Source: Gillisella vitis (GTDB lineage: Bacteria > Pseudomonadota > Alphaproteobacteria > Rhizobiales > Rhizobiaceae). Taken from it: DNA of 59,464 nucleotides. Below, one piece after another: positions 51,394-59,464 of this stretch; position 1 is the first letter of the stretch, and the number at the start of each line of letters is the position of its first letter. The stretch lies in the NCBI RefSeq assembly GCF_001541345.2, contig NZ_LMVL02000012.1, positions 1 through 59,464 of the forward strand, written 5' to 3'. Both the position numbers and the translations under genes were made by a program. Below the pieces are notes generated by a model. It had not been told where the DNA came from and searched no databases. It saw nothing but the letters and a program-made list of their open reading frames with translations.

Positions 51394-52086
51394 ATGGCAG
51401 GCCAGCCCGACTTTCTTGACGTTACCGAATCCATCACTCCCATCCTGAAAGCAGGTCTTGCCATGATGCCGGATCTGCCTTTGCCCGAAGATCTACCACC
51501 GGAGCCGGTGGCAATTTCCGACATGGCCAATCTGTTTGGTGTCACCCACAGAACCCTGCATTTCTATGAGGAAAAAAATCTCCTCTCCTCAAGCCGCATG
51601 GGGCTGATGCGGGTCTATTATCATCGAGACATTATCCGCATGGCGCTGATCAACACCTGCCGGGAGATCGGCATGCCGATAGCCGCCATTCAGGATCTTT
51701 TTGCCGAGTTGAACGGCACCCTCTCTCAGGCGCAGGCCAATGAGCTTCTCAACGCAGCGCTGGAGGCCCGAAAACGGGAATTGATTGCATCGCAATCCAT
51801 GATGTTTCGCCAGATCGAGCAGATCAACAGCCTTCTCACCCGCGAAGAAGACCAGGACGAAACAGAGATGCCGGTACTGCGCCACGGCATAGATCTAACC
51901 GAACTGGAGCATCACTGCCTGTCGTTGATGGCGGAAGGCTATACCCAGGTGCGGGTGGCACGAACCATGCAAATGACCTTCGAAGCCGTGATTGCGCTGG
52001 AAGCCAGCATCATGCGCAAGGTCCAAGCGACAAACCGGTTCCAGGCGGTGGCAAAAGCGGTTCTGCTGGGCATCGTCGCCAATTAG
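51394..52086 (+). CDS. Hybrid MerR-LuxR regulator
   Basis: The 230-residue protein has a MerR-type helix-turn-helix in the N-terminal half (ISDMANLFGVTHRTLHFYEE, about residues 42-61) with its wing and dimer helix. A second, LuxR/FixJ-type helix-turn-helix sits at the C terminus (LTELEHHCLSLMAEGYTQVR, then a recognition helix and NRFQAVAKAVLLGIV). Two DNA-binding domains of different families in one chain is unusual. The ATG at 51394 has AAGGGGGA at good spacing, against an upstream ATG at 51349. Target and signal are unknown. Confidence 0.8.
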   Translation: MAGQPDFLDVTESITPILKAGLAMMPDLPLPEDLPPEPVAISDMANLFGVTHRTLHFYEEKNLLSSSRMGLMRVYYHRDIIRMALINTCREIGMPIAAIQDLFAELNGTLSQAQANELLNAALEARKRELIASQSMMFRQIEQINSLLTREEDQDETEMPVLRHGIDLTELEHHCLSLMAEGYTQVRVARTMQMTFEAVIALEASIMRKVQATNRFQAVAKAVLLGIVAN

Positions 52087-52128
52087 ACAAGGCGACCAGA
52101 AAACCTGATAGCGCCCTTACCGCCCGCT

Positions 52129-53259
52129 TTATCGCACAATGGTCAGTGTCTCTGCCGCACGGGTCACTGCGGTATAGAGCCAACGCTCGCGCGTATCACG
52201 AAACGCCCAGCTTTCATCAAACAGCACGACATTGTTCCACTGCGAGCCCTGGGCCTTATGCACCGTCAGCGCATAGCCATAATCAAACTCGTCATAACGC
52301 TTGCGCGTCGTCCAGGGAATTTCAGTCTCGACGTCTTCGAAGGCCGCTTTCAGCAGCTTGATCTTGGCCGCGCCGCGATCCATGTCGTCGTCTTCCGGCT
52401 TGATCAGCAGGTTCATGCCGGGTTTCACCGTCTCTCGCGAAGAGGTCATCACCTGCCAAAGCGAGCCGTTCAACAGGCCCTTGACCTGATCATTGCGCAG
52501 GCAGACCAGTTTGTCGCCGGATTGCGGGTAATCGGCGGTAAAGCCCTTCAATTCGCGCAGCCGCTTGTTATAGCGCCGCCGCGTTTTGTTGGTGCCGACC
52601 AGAACCTGGTCGCAATTCAGCACCAGATCCTGCGTCACCTCGTTCTTGGAAATCACCCGCGCCGTACTGCCGTAATCGCCATGCATGATTTCCTTGCCTT
52701 CGCGAATCTGCATGGCCAGCTGGATGATCGGATTGTCTCGTGCCTGGCGATGAATATCCGTCAGCAGATAGTCCGGTTCCTGCTCGGTAAAGAACCCGCC
52801 GCCTGTCACTGGCGGCAACTGGCCTGGATCGCCCAGAACCAGAATGGGCGTGCCGAAGCTCATCAAGTCACGGCCAAGCTGCTCATCGACCATTGAGCAT
52901 TCGTCGATGACGATCAGGGCGGCCTTGGCCACCGGGCTTTGACGGTTGACGGAAAACATCGGTGTCATCGAGGTCTTGCCGGTTTCCTCGTCCGACACTT
53001 CCTCTTCGCCTCGCGGACGGTAAATCAGCGAGTGAATAGTGCGCGCCGTCGTCGCGCCGCGTGAGCGCAAGACCTGCGCCGCCTTGCCGGTAAAGGCCGC
53101 AAACAACACATCCCCATCGACATTCTCGGCAAAATGTCGGGCAAGCGTGGTCTTGCCGGTCCCGGCATAGCCGAACAGACGGAAAACCGGGGTCTTTCCC
53201 TCCTTCAGCCATTTGGCAACGGCCTTGAGAGCTTCATCCTGTTGAGGTGCAAATTCCAT
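52129..53259 (-). CDS. RecD-like ATP-dependent DNA helicase
   Basis: The 376-residue SF1 helicase has Walker A GYAGTGKTTL (about residue 30), motif II VIDECSMVD, motif III GDPGQLPPV and the UvrD_C_2 end with YALTVHKAQGSQW and LYTAVTRA. It is a short, single-subunit RecD2/Dda-like enzyme seen widely in alphaproteobacteria, likely 5'-3' and involved in repair or replication restart. The ATG at 53259 is chosen; 14 residues before it are open but unconvincing. Confidence 0.9.
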   Translation of the reverse strand: MEFAPQQDEALKAVAKWLKEGKTPVFRLFGYAGTGKTTLARHFAENVDGDVLFAAFTGKAAQVLRSRGATTARTIHSLIYRPRGEEEVSDEETGKTSMTPMFSVNRQSPVAKAALIVIDECSMVDEQLGRDLMSFGTPILVLGDPGQLPPVTGGGFFTEQEPDYLLTDIHRQARDNPIIQLAMQIREGKEIMHGDYGSTARVISKNEVTQDLVLNCDQVLVGTNKTRRRYNKRLRELKGFTADYPQSGDKLVCLRNDQVKGLLNGSLWQVMTSSRETVKPGMNLLIKPEDDDMDRGAAKIKLLKAAFEDVETEIPWTTRKRYDEFDYGYALTVHKAQGSQWNNVVLFDESWAFRDTRERWLYTAVTRAAETLTIVR

Positions 53260-53431
53260 GGCTAGGAAATGCGCGGATTCGCGGGGCAAAAGCAAGGACA
53301 AAGCGCTTTATGCCAGCATAGGCCACAGGCTTACGACCAGCAGCAGATTATGTCGGTAACATCCATTGCCGTTTCCAACTTGCCCGTCCCAGCCACGCTG
53401 TTATCCTGACCGGACAATTTGGAGCAAGAGC

Positions 53432-54277
53432 ATGAACGATAGCCTTCCCACGATTACCTTACCTTCCGGCCAGATCCTGCCAGCTCTTGGCCTCGGCACA
53501 TGGATGATGGGCGAGGTTTCAGATGCGGCGACAGATGAAATCGCCGCCGTGAACCATGCGCTCGATCTCGGCATGACGGTGATCGACACCGCTGAAATTT
53601 ACGCAGATGGGGGTTCAGAGCACATCGCCGGCCAAGCCTTGAAAACCCGCAGAAACGAAGCTTACCTCGTCTCGAAGGTCGCACCGTGGAATGCCAGTCG
53701 TGACGGTACAATCAGTGCCTGCGAAGGAAGCCTCAAGCGGCTCGACACTGATTGCCTCGATCTCTATCTGCTGCACTGGCGCGGCGAACACCCGTTGACA
53801 GACACAGTCGATGCCTTTGAGACACTAAAACGTCAGGGCAAGATCAAAGCCTGGGGCGTCTCGAATTTCGACGTCGATGATATGGAGGAGCTGTTTGCCG
53901 TGGAGAACGGCGCAAACTGCCAAGCCAACCAGATCCTCTACAATCTGAGCCGCCGTGGCGTGGAATACGATCTTATTCCCTGGTGTCAGGAACACGGCAT
54001 CGCCATTATGGCCTATTCGCCGATCGAACAGGGACGACTACTCCGTCACCCCGAATTGATCCATGTGGCGAAGGCCAATCAGGCTACGCCTGCTCAGGTG
54101 GCGCTCGCTTTTCTGCTTGAGCGCGACAACGTGTTGCCGATCCCGAAGACTACAGCCACAACCCGCATCGAAGAAAACCGTGGATCGGTCGATCTAGAAC
54201 TAACGGAAGACGATCTGGCGCGGCTCGATGCTGCATTTCCACCGCCGCAACGAAAGCAGCCTCTGGAAATGCTGTGA
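53432..54277 (+). CDS. Aldo-keto reductase
   Basis: The 281-residue (alpha/beta)8 barrel has the catalytic tetrad in VIDTAEIYADGGSE (Asp, Tyr), the Lys in LVSKVAPWNA and the His in LYLLHWRG. It ends with IPKTTATTRIEENRGS, the NADPH-binding segment. It reduces carbonyl compounds with NADPH; the substrate is unknown. GGAGCAAGAGC lies before the ATG. Confidence 0.92.
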   Translation: MNDSLPTITLPSGQILPALGLGTWMMGEVSDAATDEIAAVNHALDLGMTVIDTAEIYADGGSEHIAGQALKTRRNEAYLVSKVAPWNASRDGTISACEGSLKRLDTDCLDLYLLHWRGEHPLTDTVDAFETLKRQGKIKAWGVSNFDVDDMEELFAVENGANCQANQILYNLSRRGVEYDLIPWCQEHGIAIMAYSPIEQGRLLRHPELIHVAKANQATPAQVALAFLLERDNVLPIPKTTATTRIEENRGSVDLELTEDDLARLDAAFPPPQRKQPLEML

Positions 54278-54296
54278 TCGAAACAGCTATACGCCA

Positions 54297-54611
54297 TCAG
54301 CCCTTCAAACAGGCCTGCAGGCTTGCCTGGCTAGCCGCCTCACCATCCGCACCATAGGCATCGTAGCAATCCAGCGCCCATTCACTCGACCCGTCATCGC
54401 CTAGAGCGCTCTGCTCGTCATGCGGCGGTTCGTGCTCAAGGGGAAGGCGCGAGGTTTTAGGTAGCTTGACCTCGGAAAATGGAGAATCAATCACCGGTGA
54501 CGCGCTGACAAAAGACGCCGAAGGTATTTGGCGTTCAACAAGTCCCTTTGCCGCAAGACCAGCCGGAAGAGACAAGGATGCGATAAGTATTACGACTGTT
54601 GCTGCTTTCAT
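54297..54611 (-). CDS. Exported hypothetical protein
   Basis: The 104-residue product has a signal peptide (MKAATVVILIASLSLPAGLAA) and a mature part with few motifs; its C-terminal end SSEWALDCYDAYGADGEAAS then ASLQACLKG carries two cysteines that may form a disulphide. GGGAG lies at good spacing before the ATG at 54611, deciding the start. The function is unknown. Confidence 0.65.
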   Translation of the reverse strand: MKAATVVILIASLSLPAGLAAKGLVERQIPSASFVSASPVIDSPFSEVKLPKTSRLPLEHEPPHDEQSALGDDGSSEWALDCYDAYGADGEAASQASLQACLKG

Positions 54612-54750
54612 GGCAGGCTCCCGTGTTTGGTAAGCCGTTAACGCGCCATTAGCACTTTTGTTCAAACCAGGGCGCAAAGCGAAAATCACAAGCCCGTGTA
54701 GTGCAGCCTACTTGTCAAGAGGTACGAGCGAACAGCTCTGGGGAAAACAA

Positions 54751-54783
54751 AGGGCGCATCCGGATTAAAGCTGGGTGCGCCCT
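54751..54783 (-). terminator. Intrinsic terminator of the ilvIN operon
   Basis: On the minus strand AGGGCGCA and TGCGCCCT pair around a 17-base loop and are followed by TTTGTTTT. It lies 30 bases past the ilvN stop. Confidence 0.85.
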
Positions 54784-54812
54784 CGAGTAGTTCAGCAGCA
54801 ACAGGGTAGCAA

Positions 54813-55385
54813 TCACATACCCTGCGAACCACGGTTCATGGCGGCGATGCCAGTGCGGCAGACTTCGTTCAGCCCCAGCGGCTTCATGATCGATACGAAC
54901 TGGTCGATCTTCGATGATTTCCCCGTCAACTCGAAAATGAAGTGATCGACCGTGGCATCCACCACCTTGGCGTGGAAGGCATCGGCCAGCCGTAGCGTTT
55001 CAGCCCGCATTTCGCCTGTTGAAACCACCTTCACCAGCGCCACTTCCCGCTCAATTGGCCGTTCCTGGCCAAGCTGGCGAGCGCGCACGGTCAAATCCAG
55101 AACCCGGTGCACAGGAATAATCCGCTCCAGCTGCGCTTTGATCTGCTCCAGCACCAGTGGCGTACCACGGGTGACGATGGTAATGCGCGACAGATGCGCC
55201 TCATGCTCGGTTTCAGAGACGGTCAGGCTTTCGATATTGTAGCCGCGCCCGGAAAACAGGCCGATGACACGGGCGAGAACGCCCGGCTCGTTATCGACCA
55301 GCACCGAAAGCGTGTGGTTCTCGACGGCCGCCGTTTCCGGGGAGATGAAATAAGCCGAACCGGTCGGTTGTAGATGTGCGTTCAT
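54813..55385 (-). CDS. ilvN: Acetolactate synthase small subunit
   Basis: The 190-residue protein has an N-terminal ACT domain (HTLSVLVDNEPGVLARVIGL, then FSGRGYNIESLTVS, about residues 22-58) and a C-terminal regulatory domain. It binds the IlvI subunit and gives valine feedback inhibition. It starts 20 bases after ilvI on the same strand, with GGAGGAGC upstream. It acts with IlvC in branched-chain amino acid synthesis. Confidence 0.95.
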   Translation of the reverse strand: MNAHLQPTGSAYFISPETAAVENHTLSVLVDNEPGVLARVIGLFSGRGYNIESLTVSETEHEAHLSRITIVTRGTPLVLEQIKAQLERIIPVHRVLDLTVRARQLGQERPIEREVALVKVVSTGEMRAETLRLADAFHAKVVDATVDHFIFELTGKSSKIDQFVSIMKPLGLNEVCRTGIAAMNRGSQGM

Positions 55386-55405
55386 AACTCTTGCTCCTCC
55401 TGGTG

Positions 55406-57184
55406 TTAAACGAGCTGACGGCCCTTGGCATCGATGGCCGTTGCCACCGCATCGTCCGTCGCCTCGTCCGGCAACAGCATTTCGTTATGCGCCTTGCCCG
55501 ATGGGATCATCGGGAAGCAATTGGCGAGGTTCGCCACCCGGCAGTCGAAGATGACAGGCTTCTTGACGTTGATCATCTCCAGGATCGCATCATCCAGTTG
55601 ATCCGGCTTTTCGCAGCGAATGCCGACCGCGCCATAGGCTTCCGCCAGCTTGACGAAATCAGGCATGGCTTCGGTGTAGGAGTTGGACAGCCGGTTGCCG
55701 TGCAGCAATTGCTGCCATTGGCGCACCATGCCCATGTATTGGTTGTTGAGAATGAAGATCTTCACCGGCGCGTTATATTGCACGGCGCAGGACATTTCCT
55801 GGATGCACATCTGGATCGAGGCATCGCCGGCGATATCGATGACCAGGCTTTCCGGATGAGCGATCTGCACGCCGATCGCCGCCGGGAAACCATAGCCCAT
55901 CGTGCCGAGGCCACCCGAGGTCATCCAGCGGTTCGGCTGTTCGAAACCGAAATACTGAGCCGCCCACATCTGGTGCTGGCCAACTTCGGTGGTGATATAA
56001 GTGTCATGCCCCAATGTCAGCGCCGACAACCGCTCGATGGCGTATTGCGGCATGATCACATCCTTGGACGGCGTATAGGAGAAGGACTTGCGGGCCTTCC
56101 AACCGGCAACGCTGGCCTTCCATTCCGCCGTCTGCGCCGCATCCGGCTTTTTCGCCAGCGCCCGCCATTGACGCACCATGTCTTCCAGAACATGGGCGAT
56201 GTCGCCGGTGATCGGAATATCGACACGCACCGTCTTGTTGATCGAGGACGGATCGATATCGATATGGATCTTCTTGGAATTCGGCGAAAACGCATTGAGA
56301 CGACCGGTGATGCGGTCATCGAACCGCGCGCCGATACAGACCATCACGTCGCAATCATGCATGGCCATATTGGCTTCATAGGAGCCGTGCATGCCCAACA
56401 TGCCCAGCCAGTTCTCACCCGAAGCTGGATAGCTGCCCAGGCCCATCAGGGTCGAGGTGATCGGAAAATCGGTGAGGCTGACCAGTTCGCGCAGCAGCTT
56501 GGAGGCTTCCGGCCCGGAATTGACGACGCCGCCACCCGAATAGATCACCGGACGCCGGGCGCTGGCCATCAACTCGACAGCGGCCTGGATCGCCTTGGAA
56601 TCGCCCTGCATCTTGGGCTGGTAACTGCGCTGGATCGTGTGGTTTTCCGGCGGCGTATAGGTGCCGGTGGCAAATTGCACGTCCTTTGGAATGTCGACGA
56701 CGACAGGGCCGGGACGGCCAGTCTGGGCAATACGGAAGGCTTCATGGATGACTCGGGCCAGATCGTTGACATCCTTGACCAGCCAATTGTGCTTGGTGCA
56801 GGGACGGGTAATGCCGACCGTGTCGCATTCCTGAAACGCATCAGAGCCAATTAGCGTGGTCGGCACCTGGCCGGACAGGCAGACCAGCGGAATGCTGTCC
56901 ATCAGCGCGTCCTGCAAGGGGGTGACGGCATTGGTGGCGCCAGGGCCTGAGGTGACCAGCATGACGCCTGCCTTGCCGGTGGAGCGGGCATAGCCTTCGG
57001 CTGCATGGCCTGCACCCTGCTCATGACGCACGAGAATGTGCTGGATCTCGTCCTGCTGGAAGATTTCATCATAGATCGGCAGCACAGCGCCGCCAGGATA
57101 GCCGAATATATGCTCGACCCCGTTATCCTTCAGCGCCTTCAAAACAATTTCCGCGCCGGTCATCCTGTTGTCTGTGCCAGTCAT
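55406..57184 (-). CDS. ilvI: Acetolactate synthase large subunit
   Basis: The 592-residue enzyme uses thiamine diphosphate: the catalytic Glu lies in LVRHEQGAGHAAEGYARS (about residue 54) and the cofactor motif runs from VIDIAGDASIQMCIQEMS to ILNNQY (about 450-480). It joins two pyruvates, or pyruvate and 2-oxobutyrate, in the first shared step of valine, leucine and isoleucine synthesis. GGGAG precedes the ATG. A leader peptide and terminator upstream point to attenuation control. Confidence 0.96.
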   Translation of the reverse strand: MTGTDNRMTGAEIVLKALKDNGVEHIFGYPGGAVLPIYDEIFQQDEIQHILVRHEQGAGHAAEGYARSTGKAGVMLVTSGPGATNAVTPLQDALMDSIPLVCLSGQVPTTLIGSDAFQECDTVGITRPCTKHNWLVKDVNDLARVIHEAFRIAQTGRPGPVVVDIPKDVQFATGTYTPPENHTIQRSYQPKMQGDSKAIQAAVELMASARRPVIYSGGGVVNSGPEASKLLRELVSLTDFPITSTLMGLGSYPASGENWLGMLGMHGSYEANMAMHDCDVMVCIGARFDDRITGRLNAFSPNSKKIHIDIDPSSINKTVRVDIPITGDIAHVLEDMVRQWRALAKKPDAAQTAEWKASVAGWKARKSFSYTPSKDVIMPQYAIERLSALTLGHDTYITTEVGQHQMWAAQYFGFEQPNRWMTSGGLGTMGYGFPAAIGVQIAHPESLVIDIAGDASIQMCIQEMSCAVQYNAPVKIFILNNQYMGMVRQWQQLLHGNRLSNSYTEAMPDFVKLAEAYGAVGIRCEKPDQLDDAILEMINVKKPVIFDCRVANLANCFPMIPSGKAHNEMLLPDEATDDAVATAIDAKGRQLV

Positions 57185-57233
57185 GTCTACTCCCGATATT
57201 TCCCGAATGCTGCTGTTATCGTGATTTTGGCCA

Positions 57234-57349
57234 TAAAAAAAGGCCCCTGGAAGGAGCCTGTCTGTCGCGCATGGGAGGCTATTGCCTGACGGTCACACCG
57301 TCATGCCCATGCGCGTACCCACCACGAGAAGAATGTTAAAATTGATCAT
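57234..57349 (-). promoter_or_regulatory. ilv leader peptide and attenuator
   Basis: Upstream of ilvI the minus strand encodes MINFNILLVVGTRMGMTV (57349 to 57293), a short peptide with clustered Ile, Leu and Val codons. After it come a 7-base stem spanning its stop (57287-57303), a 9-base outer stem GCGCATGGG/CCCATGCGC (57306-57314 with 57267-57275) and a terminator AGGCTCC/GGGGCCT with a T run (57234-57259). Ribosome stalling at scarce branched-chain codons would disrupt the early stems and could prevent the terminator from forming. This is the classical attenuator arrangement. Confidence 0.8.
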
Positions 57350-57604
57350 GGGCAAAGTGATAGCCAGTCTGACCGCAAGCGTCAACGGCAAAAAGCCTGC
57401 AAATGCGGCAGGAGGCGCACATTTTCGAAGCATCTGCGCCCGTCTTGCCGACAAGACGATATACCGGATCTTAACAGCAGGCGGCTACCATCGCTTGCCG
57501 CACCCCGGTCCATCACAGATGAGCGCCTTTTGCAAAACCCTGATCTTCCACTTTCTGGCTCCGCCCTTTCCACCCCATCCGACGGGCAGGATCGCCGTGA
57601 CCAG

Positions 57605-59464
57605 ATGACTCCAGGCAATCGTTTTCTAGGCCGTGTGGTTGCCTGCAATGGCGCACGCGCCACGATTGCCGCCACCGCCCAGGAAGGCGGCACCGACCTG
57701 ACGTCGCTGTGGTCTGTCGGGCGGCTGATTTCCATTACCGTCGGGGAAAACCGTGTCGTCGCGCTCGTCTATGCCATGCGCACCGAAACCGGCCTGTGGA
57801 GCGAAGATCGGGATAACGGATTCATCGTTGATGTCGAGTTGATGGGCGAGGTCTGCCGGGGACCGGATGGCCGCGAAGTTTTTACCTCAGGCATTACCCA
57901 ATATCCCTATCTGGGCGCCGTAGCCCACCGCATTCGCGTCGCCGATCTGAAGCGGATCTACGATTCGAAAGAAGGCGGCAGTTGCAAGATCGGACGCTTG
58001 AGCCAGGACGATTCCATCGACGCCACCATCCATATCCCCTCCATGCTCTCCAAGCATTTCGCCGTGGTCGGCTCCACCGGCGTTGGAAAATCCACTGCCG
58101 TGTCCTTGCTGCTGCACAAGGCGATTGCCACCGACCCCAAGCTGCGGGTGCTAATCCTCGATCCCCATAATGAATTTGCCGCAGCCTTTGGCAATCAGGC
58201 CGTGGTGATCGACACCGACACGCTGGACCTGCCCTTCTGGCTGATGCGTCTCGACGAACTGACCGAAGTGCTCTATCGGGGCAGGCCTGCCGTCGTCGAA
58301 GAGCTGGATGTTCTACGCGACCTGATCCCGGAGGCCAAACGCGCGTTTAAAGGCGCAGAAGCAGGTTTGACGCGCCGTAGCGAGCGGGCTGGCTTTACCG
58401 CCGATACACCAGTGCCTTACCGATTGTCGGACCTGCTGGCCGCCATTGACGAGCGGATCGGCAGGCTGGAAGGCCGCGACGAAAAGCCCGCTTTGCGTTC
58501 GCTGAAAATGCGGATCATGTCGGCGGTCAACGATCCGCGCTATCGCTTCATGTTCTCCAGCAATACGATCAGCGATACGATCATGGAAACCGTCGCGCAT
58601 ATCTTTCGCGTGCCGGGCCATGGCAAGCCGATTTCAACGTTCCAGCTGGCGGGCATCCCATCCGAGATCGTCAATTCCGTCGCATCGGTCCTCTGCCGCA
58701 TGGCCTTTGAGCTGGCGCTCTGGTCGAATGGTGCGATCCATATGCTGGTGGTTTGCGAGGAAGCACATCGCTATGTGCCAGCAGACCCCAGCCTTGGCTT
58801 TTTCCCGACCCGGCAAGCCATTGCGCGGATCGCCAAGGAAGGCCGCAAATACGGCGTCTCGCTCGGCATCATCACTCAAAGACCGGGCGAGCTGGACCAG
58901 ACCATCCTGTCGCAATGTTCTACTGTTTTTGCCATGCGGCTTTCCAACGAAAGCGATCAGGCCATCATTCGCAAGGCCCTACCCGACAGCTCGATCTCCG
59001 CCACCAGCTTCATTTCCTCAATTGGCAACGGCGAGGCGATTGCCTTTGGCGAGGCGATTGCCGTGCCGATGCGCATGCGGTTTGACCGGGTGGACCAACG
59101 CCACCTACCCAAAGCCAGCGGCAGCACGCTGGCTCCCTCTGAAGACATGCCTGATAATATCGACCTCAGCGAAGTCATCTCAAGAATGCGCGCCAGTGCT
59201 GAGCCGGATATTTCAGGCTTTCAACAGAGTTATCGTGTCCCGGAGCCAGAAGCGTACAGGCCGCTCGCCCCCACTCCTGAGCCGACAATCACCACCCCAC
59301 TTGTCGAACCATTCCGCGCCCCGACCGTCGAGCCGCCGGAAGCGCCGCGCCCGATCCTGCCCAGCCCGCCCATCGAGCCCTACCGGCCCGACATGTTGCC
59401 CGGCACTGAGCTTGGCATCTCCCCCGCTCCCCCCCGCCCCGAACCCGCCTCCGGCCTTCCCCCC
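57605..59464 (+). CDS. HerA-like ATPase, partial at window end
   Basis: This is a DUF87/HerA-type translocase, open to the end of the window. Its order is an N-terminal barrel domain (about 1-120), Walker A VGSTGVGKSTAVSLLL (about residue 158), a helical insert (about 215-310), Walker B MLVVCEEAHRY (about 380) and the motif GIITQRPGELDQTILSQC. A long Pro-rich C-terminal tail begins near residue 540. HerA rings move DNA, in archaea with the NurA nuclease; no NurA-like gene is visible, though downstream sequence is missing. The ATG at 57605 has no strong ribosome site, and the frame is open upstream to a TTG at about 57524. Confidence 0.85.
   Translation, partial: MTPGNRFLGRVVACNGARATIAATAQEGGTDLTSLWSVGRLISITVGENRVVALVYAMRTETGLWSEDRDNGFIVDVELMGEVCRGPDGREVFTSGITQYPYLGAVAHRIRVADLKRIYDSKEGGSCKIGRLSQDDSIDATIHIPSMLSKHFAVVGSTGVGKSTAVSLLLHKAIATDPKLRVLILDPHNEFAAAFGNQAVVIDTDTLDLPFWLMRLDELTEVLYRGRPAVVEELDVLRDLIPEAKRAFKGAEAGLTRRSERAGFTADTPVPYRLSDLLAAIDERIGRLEGRDEKPALRSLKMRIMSAVNDPRYRFMFSSNTISDTIMETVAHIFRVPGHGKPISTFQLAGIPSEIVNSVASVLCRMAFELALWSNGAIHMLVVCEEAHRYVPADPSLGFFPTRQAIARIAKEGRKYGVSLGIITQRPGELDQTILSQCSTVFAMRLSNESDQAIIRKALPDSSISATSFISSIGNGEAIAFGEAIAVPMRMRFDRVDQRHLPKASGSTLAPSEDMPDNIDLSEVISRMRASAEPDISGFQQSYRVPEPEAYRPLAPTPEPTITTPLVEPFRAPTVEPPEAPRPILPSPPIEPYRPDMLPGTELGISPAPPRPEPASGLPP

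Noticed and set aside
55391..56854. A 487-residue plus-strand frame opposite ilvI
   Set aside because: It is antisense to the conserved acetolactate synthase with shadow-like composition.

Overview
The window looks like chromosome of a member of the Rhizobiaceae (Agrobacterium, Allorhizobium or Rhizobium). The basis is high-GC codon use in the housekeeping genes, a SyrA/ExoX-type exopolysaccharide repressor, an hmuTUV heme uptake operon with a divergent HmuQ-like/HutX pair, soluble two-PAS chemoreceptors, and ilvI-ilvN and ilvC loci of rhizobial type. No search could be run, so the genus is not fixed.

Positions 1 to 1787 are host flank: two small hypothetical genes, a SyrA-like membrane protein, and an AT-rich stretch without a clear gene. 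Positions 1788 to 15560 form an integrated element of about 13.8 kb. It is bounded by a near-perfect 27-bp direct repeat that overlaps the 3' end of tRNA-Cys, and its tyrosine integrase lies beside the intact tRNA. Reading inward from the tRNA, the element carries a membrane cargo gene, integrase, an AlpA-like regulator, a replication protein with an iteron cluster inside its own gene, a NusG-like antiterminator, an HNH nuclease, the small terminase and a truncated large terminase. The large terminase runs directly into an endolysin fragment and then an Rz1-like lysis gene. Portal, capsid and tail genes are absent. The left third holds BrnT/BrnA, a decayed adenine methylase, two lipoproteins and several small genes. 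A 609-residue protein of unknown family is inserted, on the opposite strand, between the HNH nuclease and the small terminase. The element reads as a phage that lost its structural block and kept integration, replication and packaging genes. That is the layout of a phage satellite, or of a prophage decaying toward one.

Positions 15617 to 59464 are ordinary chromosome. In order they hold an ABC-2 exporter, a tandem-receiver diguanylate cyclase with a sister tandem-receiver protein, a dimethylglycine/sarcosine dehydrogenase-type flavoprotein, a MmyB-type regulator, a SAM methyltransferase, a large MscS channel and the heme cluster. These are followed by tRNA-Lys, PhzF, a Nudix hydrolase, two soluble chemoreceptors, a CarH-like B12-binding MerR regulator, ilvC, a TetR gene overlapping its probable operator, and msrA. 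Further on come an Lrp regulator divergent from an amino acid racemase, a TetR-MFS pair, an HxlR-quinone reductase divergent pair, pdxJ, a MerR-LuxR hybrid regulator, a RecD-like helicase, an aldo-keto reductase, and ilvI-ilvN behind a leader-peptide attenuator. The last gene is a HerA-like ATPase cut by the window edge.

A dispersed palindromic repeat family recurs at least six times in the chromosomal part. Copies sit in promoter or 5' leader regions and between convergent genes.
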